A stretch of DNA of 64,000 nt, from assembly GCA_902362725.1 (NCBI GenBank), contig CABIXM010000012.1, positions 15,217 to 79,216 on the forward strand, given 5' to 3'. Position numbers and translations under genes: made by a program. Source of the DNA: Clostridiaceae bacterium (GTDB taxonomy: Bacteria > Bacillota > Clostridia > Lachnospirales > Lachnospiraceae). This document shows positions 27,192 to 34,567 of the stretch, piece by piece; positions within the stretch are counted from its first letter, which is position 1; every line of letters starts with the position of its first letter. Under the pieces are notes generated by a model. That model saw only the letters and a list, made by a program, of their open reading frames with translations, ran no database searches and had not been told where the DNA came from.

Positions 27192-28027
27192 TAAAGATAT
27201 TGGTAGACTCTTCTTCGGAGCTGACGAAGAAGGAGGCAGAGGAAAAAGGGTATCTGTTTGTGCCCATTGGCGTGAGCCTGGGTGGAAAGGAATACGCGGA
27301 CGGCGTGGATCTGACGAAGGATAAATTTTATGAGCTGCTGACTGGCAGTGGAGAATTTCCCCAGACCTCTCAGCCGTCGCCCCAGGCTTTTCTGGAGCTG
27401 TTTGAGCAGGCAAAGCAGGATGGGGATGAGATCGTGGCAATTCTTTTATCCTCGGCTTTAAGTGGAACATACCAGAGTGCGGTGCTGGCAAAACAAATGG
27501 TGGATTATGAGGGGATTTATCTCATTGATTCCCTGACGGCCACAGGCGTAATCCAGATCCTGGCGGATTACGCGAAGGGACTTAGCGAGGAAGGAAAGGG
27601 CGCTGCGGAAGTGGCCGAGCGGACGGATGCGTTCAAAGCAAGAGTACACGCCATTGCCATGGTAGACACCCTGGAGTTCCTGCAAAAGGGTGGACGAATC
27701 GGCAAGACAGCGGCCATGATCGGCGAGCTGGCCCGGCTGAAGCCCCTGATTACCCTGACGGAGGACGGCAGGGTGGGAGTCATCGGCAAAGCCATCGGGA
27801 AAAATAAGGCCATGAGTTTTATGATGAAATGGCTGGAGGAGCATCCGGTGGACGAGGCATTTCCAAGCTATTCGATTTTCACCAGTGGCACAGCGAACTG
27901 CGAACAGTTCGAAGAAAAGCTGGAAAAGCACGGCATCGCCACCGCCGGACGCCTGCAGCTGGGCGCGGCCATTGGAACCCATATTGGGCCGAACGCGTTT
28001 GGAATTGTGTATGTGGGAAAGGAATAG
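27188..28027 (+). CDS. DegV-family fatty-acid-binding protein
   Basis: 279 residues. DegV landmarks: ILVDSSSELTK at the N terminus, TSQPSPQAF, LSSALSGTYQSA, and the second-domain VDTLEFLQKGGRIGK. Proteins of this fold bind one fatty-acid chain and act in FakAB-type fatty acid kinase systems as the B subunit. Translationally coupled to marR. Confidence 0.9.
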   Translation: MIKILVDSSSELTKKEAEEKGYLFVPIGVSLGGKEYADGVDLTKDKFYELLTGSGEFPQTSQPSPQAFLELFEQAKQDGDEIVAILLSSALSGTYQSAVLAKQMVDYEGIYLIDSLTATGVIQILADYAKGLSEEGKGAAEVAERTDAFKARVHAIAMVDTLEFLQKGGRIGKTAAMIGELARLKPLITLTEDGRVGVIGKAIGKNKAMSFMMKWLEEHPVDEAFPSYSIFTSGTANCEQFEEKLEKHGIATAGRLQLGAAIGTHIGPNAFGIVYVGKE

Positions 28028-28032
28028 AGGCA

Positions 28033-28070
28033 AAAAGCGCTGCGGGGCAGAACCTTCGCAGCGCTTTTGT
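28033..28070. terminator. Terminator between degV and cotJC
   Basis: AAAAGCGCTGCG (28033-28044) pairs perfectly with CGCAGCGCTTTT (28057-28068), followed by GTTT. It works for both convergent genes. Confidence 0.85.
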
Positions 28071-28079
28071 TTAATCAAT

Positions 28080-28512
28080 TCAGGAATTGCATCCGCAGCC
28101 TGTGGTGCCGGTATCAAAGGCCGGGTTGAATGCATAGAAGTTCTTGGAATTCAGTTTATCCTGCACGATTCGGAGAGCTTCTCCGAAACGCTGGAAATGT
28201 ACGACCTCTCTGGCCCGGAGGAACCGGATGGCATCGGTGACATCCGGGGAATCTACGCAGAGCCGCAGGATGTTGTCGTAGGTGGTGCGGGCCTTTTCCT
28301 CCGCTGCCATATCCTCGGTTAAATCCGTAATCGGATCCCCCACCGACTGGAACATGGCTGCTGTAAAGGGCGTCCCCGAAGCCGCCTGAGGCCAGAGCGC
28401 CAGGGTGTGATCCACATAGTAGTCCTCAAAGCCGGAGGCCTTCAGCTCCTCCATGGTCATATTACGGGTCAACTGGTGGACGATGGTGGCGATCATTTCG
28501 AAGTGCCCCAGC
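28080..28512 (-). pseudogene. cotJC: CotJC spore-coat protein (Mn-catalase fold), C-terminal part, interrupted by prophage
   Basis: About 144 residues of the CotJC family remain: ELGHFEMIATIVHQLTRNMT with metal-ligand Glu/His, then ARTTYDNILRLCVDSPDVTD and REVVHFQRFGEAL, ending in a Cys-Gly-Cys tail. The usual N-terminal part is missing: sequence beyond 28512 is the phage integration site. The start-proximal part should lie past the far end of the prophage, outside the window. Excision would restore the gene. Confidence 0.85.
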
Positions 28513-28537
28513 TCATACAAACCATGATGTTATACAT
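28498..28537. other. attL: left prophage-host junction
   Basis: The host half (cotJC, up to C28512) joins the phage half at TC 28513-28514. From this TC onward the sequence is identical to that from 63594, 35,081 bp away, up to the window end. The phage half-site arm AAACCATGATGTTATACAT (28519-28537) is the right arm of attP. Confidence 0.88.
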
Positions 28538-28549
28538 AAAGGGTAAAAA

Positions 28550-30151
28550 TCAAAACCGCATATGCACCTGCAGTTCAAATGGCGGCGTAGACCAGCCGCC
28601 GTGCCTGCGGTCGGTGGTTCCCTGGAGAGCGCGGATGGAAGCAGGGCGGGAGTAATCAATGCGTTCTATGACAGCCTTCAGGTATTGATTTTTTAGGGAA
28701 ACCGGTATGGTGTCATCTTGTAGCGCACGCAGCGCGTCCGACAGACGGGTGATTTTGTCCTGGATTTCATCTGCAGTATCGGGGGCAGCTTCCCGGGCAG
28801 CGTCCAGGGCAATCTGGGCCGCCTGTTTATTTTTCTGAATTCGTTCATTCAACTGGTCGAAGATCTCCTTCGGCATCTCCCCATCAGCGTACTTCTCCCA
28901 TTGGCGCAGCTCTTTCTGCTTCAATTCATTCAAGCGATTTTCCAGCAGGCGGATATTGTCCTGGGCATAAGATTCCGGCTCCTGCAGCAGGTTATCCAGC
29001 TGGATGGAAAAGTCGTGGATATGTTTCTGCAGTACCTTCTGGACAGCCTCTGAGAATTCATAGAAGTAGCAGGAGCTGCTTTTACAGTGGATCTGGTCGC
29101 TGCAGAGCATCCGCGGCGGGCAGGTTTCACCGCGTCCGGCACGGCGATAGAAGCGGAAGGACAGGCTCCGGCCGCAGTTTGCACAGTATACGATACCGGC
29201 GAAAGGATTGACAGGATTCAGATCCCGCCTTGTGCGTGGCTGACCGGAGATGGCTTTCTGAACCCGCTCAAATACTTCGTGGTCGATCACGCGCGGCTGC
29301 CGTCCCTCTGCGACCAGATATTCTTTCTGCCTGGGCCGGGTGGATTGGATATGGCCGTCTATGACTACCTGCTGTGTGGAGCGGTGGCCCCAGATCACCT
29401 TTTTGTCATAATGCTGATTCCGCAGAATTCCCAGGACGCTATTATACGTCCAGTGCTTCCCGCTGGGCGCCGGTTCTCCTATACTGTCCAGATATTTAGC
29501 AACAGCATAAGGGGACATGTTTTCTGAATCCACCATGCGAAAGATGGTACGCACAATGTCGGCTTTTTCATTTTCTTTCAAGGTAGGGACACGTTTTTTC
29601 CCGTCTATGCTCCAACATTTATCGAAGCCGTAGGGAGGCGTGTTTCCGATGTAGTTACCATTTTGGACGGATAGGATACGTCCGCGGTTCAAGATACGCT
29701 TGGTGTATTCCAAGTAATCATTGCCGCGCTTCAGTTCGCGTTCGAACAGATCCCGGTCGTACTCGTCCTCCAGGTCATAGACCTTCTGGGGAGTGATAAC
29801 CATGGTGTGAGTATAGCGAAGGAGCTTGATGAGCCGACCGGCGTCTTCCAGGTCGCCTCTGGAGAGACGCTGCACCTCCACGACCAGGATAGCAGCTATT
29901 TTAGGAGATTCGATCTTCCGGAGCACGCGCTGGAACTCCGGCCGGTCCTTGATGTTCTCTCCGGATACGACTTCCCGGAAATAATTTTCTTCCGGGATAG
30001 CATGGACAAGATTCCGCTCAATCCAATCACGCAGCAGTTCTTCGTGCCTGGCCAGAACCTCATCGACAGACAGAGATGGATCGTCGGCTCTGGATTTTCG
30101 CAGATAGACAAGGATTTCTTCCGGACAGAATGTAGGTAGTTCTCGGTACAT
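28550..30151 (-). CDS. int: Prophage large serine integrase
   Basis: 533 residues; start at 30151 set by AGGAGGATACCAT. Catalytic Ser20 in YLRKSRADD; resolvase core through EVQRLSRGDLEDAGR; a recombinase domain (about 190-290); zinc ribbon with CANCGRSLSF and a Cys-rich hairpin CSDQIHCKSSSC; a C-terminal coiled coil around residues 400-490. It recombines attP with attB inside cotJC. The gene ends 37 bp from attL, the normal place for such integrases. Excision would need a directionality factor, not identified here. Confidence 0.95.
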   Translation of the reverse strand: MYRELPTFCPEEILVYLRKSRADDPSLSVDEVLARHEELLRDWIERNLVHAIPEENYFREVVSGENIKDRPEFQRVLRKIESPKIAAILVVEVQRLSRGDLEDAGRLIKLLRYTHTMVITPQKVYDLEDEYDRDLFERELKRGNDYLEYTKRILNRGRILSVQNGNYIGNTPPYGFDKCWSIDGKKRVPTLKENEKADIVRTIFRMVDSENMSPYAVAKYLDSIGEPAPSGKHWTYNSVLGILRNQHYDKKVIWGHRSTQQVVIDGHIQSTRPRQKEYLVAEGRQPRVIDHEVFERVQKAISGQPRTRRDLNPVNPFAGIVYCANCGRSLSFRFYRRAGRGETCPPRMLCSDQIHCKSSSCYFYEFSEAVQKVLQKHIHDFSIQLDNLLQEPESYAQDNIRLLENRLNELKQKELRQWEKYADGEMPKEIFDQLNERIQKNKQAAQIALDAAREAAPDTADEIQDKITRLSDALRALQDDTIPVSLKNQYLKAVIERIDYSRPASIRALQGTTDRRHGGWSTPPFELQVHMRF

Positions 30152-30345
30152 ATGGTATCCTCCTGTACAGTGTATGCGAGGCGCCTCGCAAAAAAGAGTA
30201 TAAAAATAACAGCCACCGGAACATAAGTTCCGCTTGCAAGGCTGTTCGGAAGAAGATCCAATATGATTGGATTAGGGGTATCTTCTTCTGGAGATATTCT
30301 GGCCGGTCCGGTGCGCCAACACCGGGCCGGTTTTTCTTTTGTATA
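30152..30345 (-). promoter_or_regulatory. Structured 5' leader of the integrase gene
   Basis: On the minus strand, the leader holds consecutive stems: CCGG..GGTG / CACCGGACCGG (30300-30332), ATCCAAT-CAT-ATTGGAT (30256-30272), a nested AACAGCC..CGGAAC / GTTCCG..GGCTGTT hairpin (about 30209-30244) followed by T-rich DNA, and a perfect palindrome TGCGAGGCGCCTCGCA (30175-30190) close to the ribosome site. The T-rich tail after the third stem makes it attenuator-like. Confidence 0.55.
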
Positions 30346-30401
30346 AATTCAAAAATATTACAACCGTTTGAAATGGCATTTTGCCAAGACATAATAGAAC
30401 A

Positions 30402-30716
30402 CTATTTGCTGGCCAATAATTTCGTAATGCGATCCAGCTGACGAATTATTATAAAGTTCTGTTCAATCATTGCGCGCTGATAATACATTTGATTCTTTTG
30501 AATGTCGCGTTCAGAACCGCCGCCAAGGGCAAGGCCAACTTCCATTAAACCTGTACCAGCAAGTTCGTTCACGATATTTTTGACGGATTCGATGTCTGAT
30601 GGATCCTGGAGGTCTTCCAGTCCAAATTTACGAAGCAGTGCCATATTTTTCTGATCAAGTTTCGCCTGCTTCTTCATAGATTTCTCGTCTTTTGATTCAC
30701 TTCCAAATAATCCCAT
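30402..30716 (-). CDS. Small phage protein of unknown function
   Basis: 104 residues from ATG 30716, chosen because AAAGGAG lies upstream and the frame before it overlaps an RNA gene. Begins MGLFGSESKDEKSMKKQAK; helical, charged, with a glycine patch LALGGGSERD. No family recognised. It sits between the integrase and the RNA gene. Confidence 0.6.
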   Translation of the reverse strand: MGLFGSESKDEKSMKKQAKLDQKNMALLRKFGLEDLQDPSDIESVKNIVNELAGTGLMEVGLALGGGSERDIQKNQMYYQRAMIEQNFIIIRQLDRITKLLASK

Positions 30717-30847
30717 TTCAATACTTCTCCTTTCAAAATGCGTTTTTATAATCAATCCGTACCCAGCTCCCTTTAGGTAGAAAGGTTGTGGGGGAATGGT
30801 TACAGAGCTGTCATTTATTTTCTTACCGAGGGGCAATTTTTTGTGTA

Positions 30848-30992
30848 AACAAAAAGGGATGCAGCTAATGCTACATCCCTTGACGTTCGTCAAACTACAA
30901 GATGGGCGGCGTATCCATCATCTCAGGTACTCTTGCGAGTGTGTCGGGAGCCTTTCCGACCTTTGCAATTTGACTAATAGTTATTTTATGTA
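30848..30992 (-). ncRNA. Candidate structured small RNA (about 145 nt)
   Basis: It has its own consensus promoter (30998-31026) and ends in a strong terminator: an 11-bp stem with one G-U pair (30855-30880) plus five U. Between them are stems GTCGG/CCGAC, ACUC-GCAA-GAGU with a GNRA tetraloop, GAUG/CAUC and UUGAC-GAAC-GUCAA. A 33-codon frame inside starts upstream of the predicted transcript start and has no ribosome site, so a non-coding RNA fits better. Confidence 0.65.
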
Positions 30993-30997
30993 CCATT

Positions 30998-31026
30998 AGT
31001 ATAATAAATTCAAATTCATTTGTCAA
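30998..31026 (-). promoter_or_regulatory. Consensus promoter of the small RNA
   Basis: On the minus strand TTGACA (31021-31026), exactly 17 bp, TATACT (30998-31003). The -35 overlaps the last codons of the nuclease-like gene upstream. Confidence 0.8.
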
Positions 31027-31387
31027 ATTTTTTTAAACGTCCATTCTGGACCCTGTGCTGCAGTTTAGAAGTGGTAATGGCGTGTAGTGTGGCCACGTAC
31101 AGATAATCTTCAGTAACATCCAGCTTAATACCAATCTGAATATTTTCGGACAGAACCTTCACAAGCTCAAAGCTCACAGCGGTTTCATTCGGATTCACGC
31201 CGATATAATCCGGAGAGGATAGGATCTGCGGAATATACTCAATATACGGCAGACAGTCAGGGTGACGTTTCAATATATGTTTTTCAAGACCGATAGAGCG
31301 GTATATAATTTCCTGTTCTATCTGGTGCGGAAGATAGGAATTGAATTCCGGTAAAAATCTTCCGACAGGTACAATGCGTTCATCCAT
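31016..31387 (-). CDS. PBECR-like phage nuclease-fold protein
   Basis: 123 residues. The pattern HILKRHPDCLPYIEYIPQIL, then SPDYIGVNP, a KLD strand, YVATLHAI and a final KLQHRVQNGRLKK matches the Barnase/EndoU/Colicin/RelE-like (PBECR) domains often placed in phage lysogeny blocks. It probably cuts RNA and could act as a toxin or exclusion factor. It lies between immA and the small RNA on the same strand. The family call is from pattern memory, not a search. Confidence 0.55.
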   Translation of the reverse strand: MDERIVPVGRFLPEFNSYLPHQIEQEIIYRSIGLEKHILKRHPDCLPYIEYIPQILSSPDYIGVNPNETAVSFELVKVLSENIQIGIKLDVTEDYLYVATLHAITTSKLQHRVQNGRLKKFDK

Positions 31388-31397
31388 ATCAATTTCC

Positions 31398-31856
31398 TTA
31401 TCGCAGAGCTTCCATCACAATCAGACAGGGCTCAAAGTATATGACATACCCATCCAGCTCCGTATACACCCCATACTTTTCCCGGTAGTACTCCAGAGCC
31501 TCCTGCAGGAAGTCTTCTGATACTTCCAGGTATTCGGCCAGGTCGTAGCGGCTGCGGCAGTGGGCACGGTAGCCCTGGATAATTCCGGAGAGACCAATTT
31601 GCTTGTTGTAGGCCCAGAGGCGGGCCAGGTGCTCCTGCTTGCAGTTGGAGACATCTGTTTGGTCCAGGATATTGCCGACCGTCGTGTGATGGTGGCCAAG
31701 TTCCTCGGCCAGGACGCAAGACTTCTCGGCGGTGGTCATATTCTTACGGATAGCTACGCGGTTCTTATAGATACGTCCCTTGTATCCGGGCAGATCCATT
31801 TCTTTTACAATCAGATTTTGTTCCAGTGATTCTTGCAATAATTCTTCGTAGGTCAA
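31398..31856 (-). CDS. ImmA/IrrE-family metallopeptidase
   Basis: 152 residues. The zinc site is seen as AEELGHHHTT, the phage form of HExxH. It is encoded just after the repressor (5-bp gap), the usual ImmA-ImmR pairing in which ImmA cleaves the repressor upon DNA damage or a cell signal and so starts induction. Confidence 0.87.
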   Translation of the reverse strand: MTYEELLQESLEQNLIVKEMDLPGYKGRIYKNRVAIRKNMTTAEKSCVLAEELGHHHTTVGNILDQTDVSNCKQEHLARLWAYNKQIGLSGIIQGYRAHCRSRYDLAEYLEVSEDFLQEALEYYREKYGVYTELDGYVIYFEPCLIVMEALR

Positions 31857-31860
31857 ATGA

Positions 31861-32331
31861 TCACTCCCATTCGGAATCGTCAGTCATAATAGTATCTCCG
31901 GCCTTACGGTCATCATCGGAAGCATTGGGATCCTCATGGGCGGCATTCACCTCAAACCTAGCGCCGGGGAAGGAGATAGGAGCCGAAGCTGCGGCGTCTT
32001 CCGCGTTCTGGAGGTTCAGAAGGTTCTGTGTATATGTGAGAACCTTGTCCTGCCCATCTTTATGAAGTAAATTATAATACTTCAAAAGCCTTCCGCTAAG
32101 TTTGTCCTCGTTATATCTGATGTCGTTTGTTGATTCCCACCCCATCAGATATGAGGGGGAAATATTGCCAAGTTTGGCAGCAGCTTCGATTTTATCGGAA
32201 GGAATATTTGTTATTAAATTATTTTCATACTTATATAGAGTCTGCTTGGATACACCAATTTTATCTGCAAAGTCAACCTGATTGATTCCCAATCGTTCGC
32301 GAAGCTCTCTAATTCGTTCTCCTACAGTCAT
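31861..32331 (-). CDS. Prophage CI-like repressor (Xre HTH)
   Basis: 156 residues. N-terminal HTH: RELRERLGINQVDFADKIGV, then SKQTLYKYENN. The C-terminal part is helical and acidic (ending DSEWE) without a LexA-type Ser/Lys protease, fitting cleavage by ImmA rather than self-cleavage. It diverges from the cro-like gene over a region with four GTAACTT/AAGTTAC half-sites. Confidence 0.87.
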   Translation of the reverse strand: MTVGERIRELRERLGINQVDFADKIGVSKQTLYKYENNLITNIPSDKIEAAAKLGNISPSYLMGWESTNDIRYNEDKLSGRLLKYYNLLHKDGQDKVLTYTQNLLNLQNAEDAAASAPISFPGARFEVNAAHEDPNASDDDRKAGDTIMTDDSEWE

Positions 32332-32353
32332 TTATTTACACTCCTTCGATGTG

Positions 32354-32450
32354 GTAACTTAACGATAGCACAAAAATGTTATAAAAGCAAGAAAAAATAT
32401 CTTGACAAGTTACAAAGATGTGATAATATAAAAGTAACTTATAAAGTTAC
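32354..32450. promoter_or_regulatory. Lysis-lysogeny switch region with repressor operators
   Basis: Half-sites GTAACTT or AAGTTAC occur at 32354-32360, 32407-32413, 32434-32440 and 32444-32450; the last two form a palindrome GTAACTT-ATA-AAGTTAC. The rightward promoter is TTGACA (32402-32407), 16 bp, TAATAT (32424-32429), so one half-site abuts the -35 and the palindrome covers the start point. Confidence 0.8.
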
Positions 32451-32472
32451 ATAAATGAAAGAGGTGGTAAAT

Positions 32473-32673
32473 ACGATTAAGACAAATGAATTAAGAGGAA
32501 TCATAGTCAAGAACGGACTTTCACAGTCAGATGTAGCTGCAAAGATAGGAATAACACCGAAAACATTTTATGAGAAAATGAAAATAGGTGTGTTTGGTAG
32601 CGATGAGATTCAGATTATGATCAAAGAATTGCATATAGAAGATCCGATGGCAATTTTTTTTGCTGATGAGTAA
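32473..32673 (+). CDS. Cro-like small HTH protein (DUF739-type)
   Basis: About 66 residues (IKTNELRGIIVKNGLSQSDV, then AAKIGITPKTFYEKM). First gene of the rightward operon. The start is unusual: GAGGTGG (32461-32467) lies 5 nt before ACG 32473, where relatives usually have ATG followed by ATTAAG. An in-frame ATG at 32455 has no ribosome site upstream. I favour the ACG by spacing; the ATG cannot be excluded. Confidence 0.7.
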   Translation, partial: TIKTNELRGIIVKNGLSQSDVAAKIGITPKTFYEKMKIGVFGSDEIQIMIKELHIEDPMAIFFADE

Positions 32674-32708
32674 CTTTAAAAGATACAAAAGAACAGAAGG
32701 TGAAATAG

Positions 32709-32831
32709 ACGATTAAAAAAATTAGAATCTTTATGCTGTATTTTGGACTTGTACTTATATTAGTCAATTTATGTAATAAAGAAATCATGGCAGCATTAGT
32801 TGCATTTTGGGCTGCCATGATAAGCGAATAA
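32709..32831 (+). CDS. Forty-residue membrane peptide
   Basis: ACG at 32709 follows AGAAGGTG by 6 nt, again in the context ACGATTAA. The peptide (IKKIRIFMLYFGLVLILVNL, then CNKEIMAALVAFWAAMISE) has one or two hydrophobic segments. ATG 32733 is an alternative start. A 9-bp inverted repeat CATGGCAGC/GCTGCCATG lies within it (32786-32819). Confidence 0.5.
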   Translation, partial: TIKKIRIFMLYFGLVLILVNLCNKEIMAALVAFWAAMISE

Positions 32832-32833
32832 AT

Positions 32834-33454
32834 TTAATGAGACATTAGGTAGGAAATACCATAAAGCATCAAAAGGAGTGTGCAGGTGGTTAATATGGAT
32901 AGCATAAATTCAAAAATATCACCGGCAAGAAAGGTGAGAAATGTCTGTGCGAGCATGATAAGAGCAAAAAGAGAAAGTACTGAGAAAACGATGTACATGC
33001 ATTTGTCCAAAGTGTTAAGACGCTTGAAAAAGTCGAAAAAGGAATCTGTAGGATATCCTAATTGTGCTTTCAATTTGTTGTAATCAGAGGATACCTGATA
33101 TTCAAATAATGATATGAGATAAGGGCTCATATGTCCGGTTTGAACTTCACACTTAAATTTGGCGAAAAGTTTTAAAGTTTTGGGAAATACAAAAACGTAA
33201 TTCCGGTAAAAAAGCTTATCAACTTTTCGAATATAAAGGTCATAAGCCGGTAGCTCGGTGTCTTTCAAGTATTGTTTGGTCAACAAATATAGGGGGAGAT
33301 AGACCTGCGCAAATTGTTTTTCATATATCTCATGCTTTTTATCATTAGAAAATTTATATTTTGCAAAAAGATACGTTAAAAAGGAAGGAATAAGTATCTT
33401 GGCATAATCAGAGATTATGGGAAAGTATGGAGATTCAAAAAATTTATTCAACAT
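32834..33454 (-). CDS. Membrane protein opposed to the early operon (possible exclusion gene)
   Basis: 206 residues: one N-terminal membrane segment (about 10-30), a central basic/aromatic region and two C-terminal membrane helices (about 150-205). GAAAGGG precedes the ATG at 33454. It lies in opposite orientation to all neighbours, the layout of phage 'moron' genes expressed in the lysogen. No family recognised; superinfection exclusion or defence is an inference from position. Confidence 0.65.
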   Translation of the reverse strand: MLNKFFESPYFPIISDYAKILIPSFLTYLFAKYKFSNDKKHEIYEKQFAQVYLPLYLLTKQYLKDTELPAYDLYIRKVDKLFYRNYVFVFPKTLKLFAKFKCEVQTGHMSPYLISLFEYQVSSDYNKLKAQLGYPTDSFFDFFKRLNTLDKCMYIVFSVLSLFALIMLAQTFLTFLAGDIFEFMLSILTTCTLLLMLYGISYLMSH

Positions 33455-33537
33455 ATGTTAAACCCTTTCTTTATGTACTGGTGTTTGCAGGGGAGCTTGT
33501 AATAAAAGAATAGCATAGAACGAAAGGAAAAGGAAGA

Positions 33538-33621
33538 ATGAAGAAAATTATCCGGAGAGATTGGTTCCGGAAATCGAGATTAACAGGAAGGGAGGAAAAA
33601 GAGTGGGATTTAAAGAGATAA
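33538..33621 (+). CDS. Possible 27-residue leader peptide
   Basis: ATG 33538 follows AAAGGAAAAGGAAG and encodes a basic peptide beginning MKKIIRRDWFRKSR; it ends inside the next gene. May be translationally coupled to it. Weak support. Confidence 0.3.
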   Translation: MKKIIRRDWFRKSRLTGREEKEWDLKR

Positions 33622-34010
33622 GTCCGCTGGAGGCCATGAATGCTCTTGCAGATGGGCGGCCGGTATATCGGTTTAGCCAGATGAGCCAGGAGCTGCTGGC
33701 GAAGACGAGCGTGTCAGGGTTCCTGAATCTGCGGTTCGCGGTCGCGGTCGATTATCCGCCAGTGGACGATACGGAAGAACTGGAACCGGTGGAAAAAGTC
33801 ACAGAGAAAAAGACACCGAGTAAAAAGTCTGCAGATAAAATGCCGCCTGTAAAGATTGACTGGGACAAGGCCGAAGCGCTGCGGAATGCAGGGTGGCCGA
33901 ATAAAGCCATTGCTGAAGAACTGGGGACGACGACGGCCAGCATAGCGTCAGGGTTTTACCAGAGAAAGAAAAGAGCGGAGATGAAGAAGTTCCGGGAGCA
34001 GGACGGGTGA
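33603..34010 (+). CDS. Phage protein with C-terminal HTH-like segment
   Basis: GTG start at 33603 after GGAAGGGAGG. 135 residues: an N-terminal domain (FKEISPLEAMNALADGRPVY), an acidic/basic linker, and a C-terminal stretch WDKAEALRNAGWPNKAIAEE that looks like a short helix-turn-helix. Early gene of unknown role. Confidence 0.65.
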   Translation: MGFKEISPLEAMNALADGRPVYRFSQMSQELLAKTSVSGFLNLRFAVAVDYPPVDDTEELEPVEKVTEKKTPSKKSADKMPPVKIDWDKAEALRNAGWPNKAIAEELGTTTASIASGFYQRKKRAEMKKFREQDG

Positions 34011-34074
34011 ACCGGATGCGCTGCTGTATGGGTTCTGGCGGTTCATCGGTAGAGGAAGAAGGTGAGGCAGCAGG

Positions 34075-34263
34075 ATGCGGAAGCAACTGAAAGAAGCCCG
34101 CATGAGAGCGGGCCTGACACAGCAGCAGATGGCGGAGAAGCTGGATATTTCTCTTGTGTATTACCAAAAGATAGAAGCCGGTGAGCGGACCGGGGATTTT
34201 ACCATTTGGGACAGGCTTGAGGATATTACTGGTATTCATCAACGGATACTCCGAGAGATTTGA
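34075..34263 (+). CDS. Small Xre HTH protein, cassette 1 (forward)
   Basis: 62 residues, essentially one HTH: RAGLTQQQMAEKLDISLVYY. Its first 85 bases are nearly identical to the copy at 37719, including an internal hairpin GCCCGC-ATGAGA-GCGGGC, while the part from the recognition helix onward has diverged. Its 3' end overlaps the opposing HTH gene by 38 nt. Confidence 0.8.
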   Translation: MRKQLKEARMRAGLTQQQMAEKLDISLVYYQKIEAGERTGDFTIWDRLEDITGIHQRILREI

Positions 34264-34462
34264 GAAAATCATCTCTGCAGAGAAGAATATCCGTCGGTAC
34301 AGATAGGATATCCGCTATCTGAACCAGGCAGTCAAGAGAAGGAGAACGCTCTGCCTGCTCATATTTCTGGTAGGCATTTAGGGAGACACCCAGGGCGTCA
34401 GCCATGTATTGCTGAGTGTATTTACGTTTCATACGGATAGCGCGAAGCCGTTTATTAAACAT
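34226..34462 (-). CDS. Xre repressor, cassette 1 (reverse)
   Basis: 78 residues from ATG 34462, preceded by GGAGG. HTH: RKYTQQYMADALGVSLNAYQ; then PSLDCLVQIADILSVPTDIL. Diverges from the small gene at 34568 over a region with two 17-bp operators. Homologous to the protein at 37843-38106, but the recognition helix differs (SLNAYQKYE against ALRSYRMYE). Confidence 0.82.
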   Translation of the reverse strand: MFNKRLRAIRMKRKYTQQYMADALGVSLNAYQKYEQAERSPSLDCLVQIADILSVPTDILLCRDDFLKSLGVSVDEYQ

Positions 34463-34484
34463 GATGTAGTACCTCCAAAAGATA

Positions 34485-34545
34485 TTGACATTACATACAA
34501 ATTGTACTAGTATGATAATCAAGAAGATACATACAGTTCGTATGT
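34485..34545 (+). promoter_or_regulatory. Cassette 1 promoter with two operators
   Basis: TTGACA (34485-34490), 17 bp, TAGTAT (34508-34513). One site (ACATAC-AAATT-GTACTA, 34493-34509) fills the spacer, a second (ACATAC-AGTTC-GTATGT, 34529-34545) lies downstream; centres are 36 bp apart. Confidence 0.65.
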
Positions 34546-34567
34546 AATAAAAGGAGGGAAACAGAGA

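Noticed and set aside
30895..30960. A riboswitch controlling a downstream gene
   Set aside because: A strong terminator ends the RNA before the next gene and no expression platform linked to a ribosome site is visible.
30896..30995. A 33-codon frame starting MVHKITISQIAKVGKAPD inside the candidate small RNA
   Set aside because: The ATG lies 2 nt after the -10 box, upstream of the expected transcript start, and has no ribosome site. Not excluded as a leaderless gene, but the RNA reading fits better.
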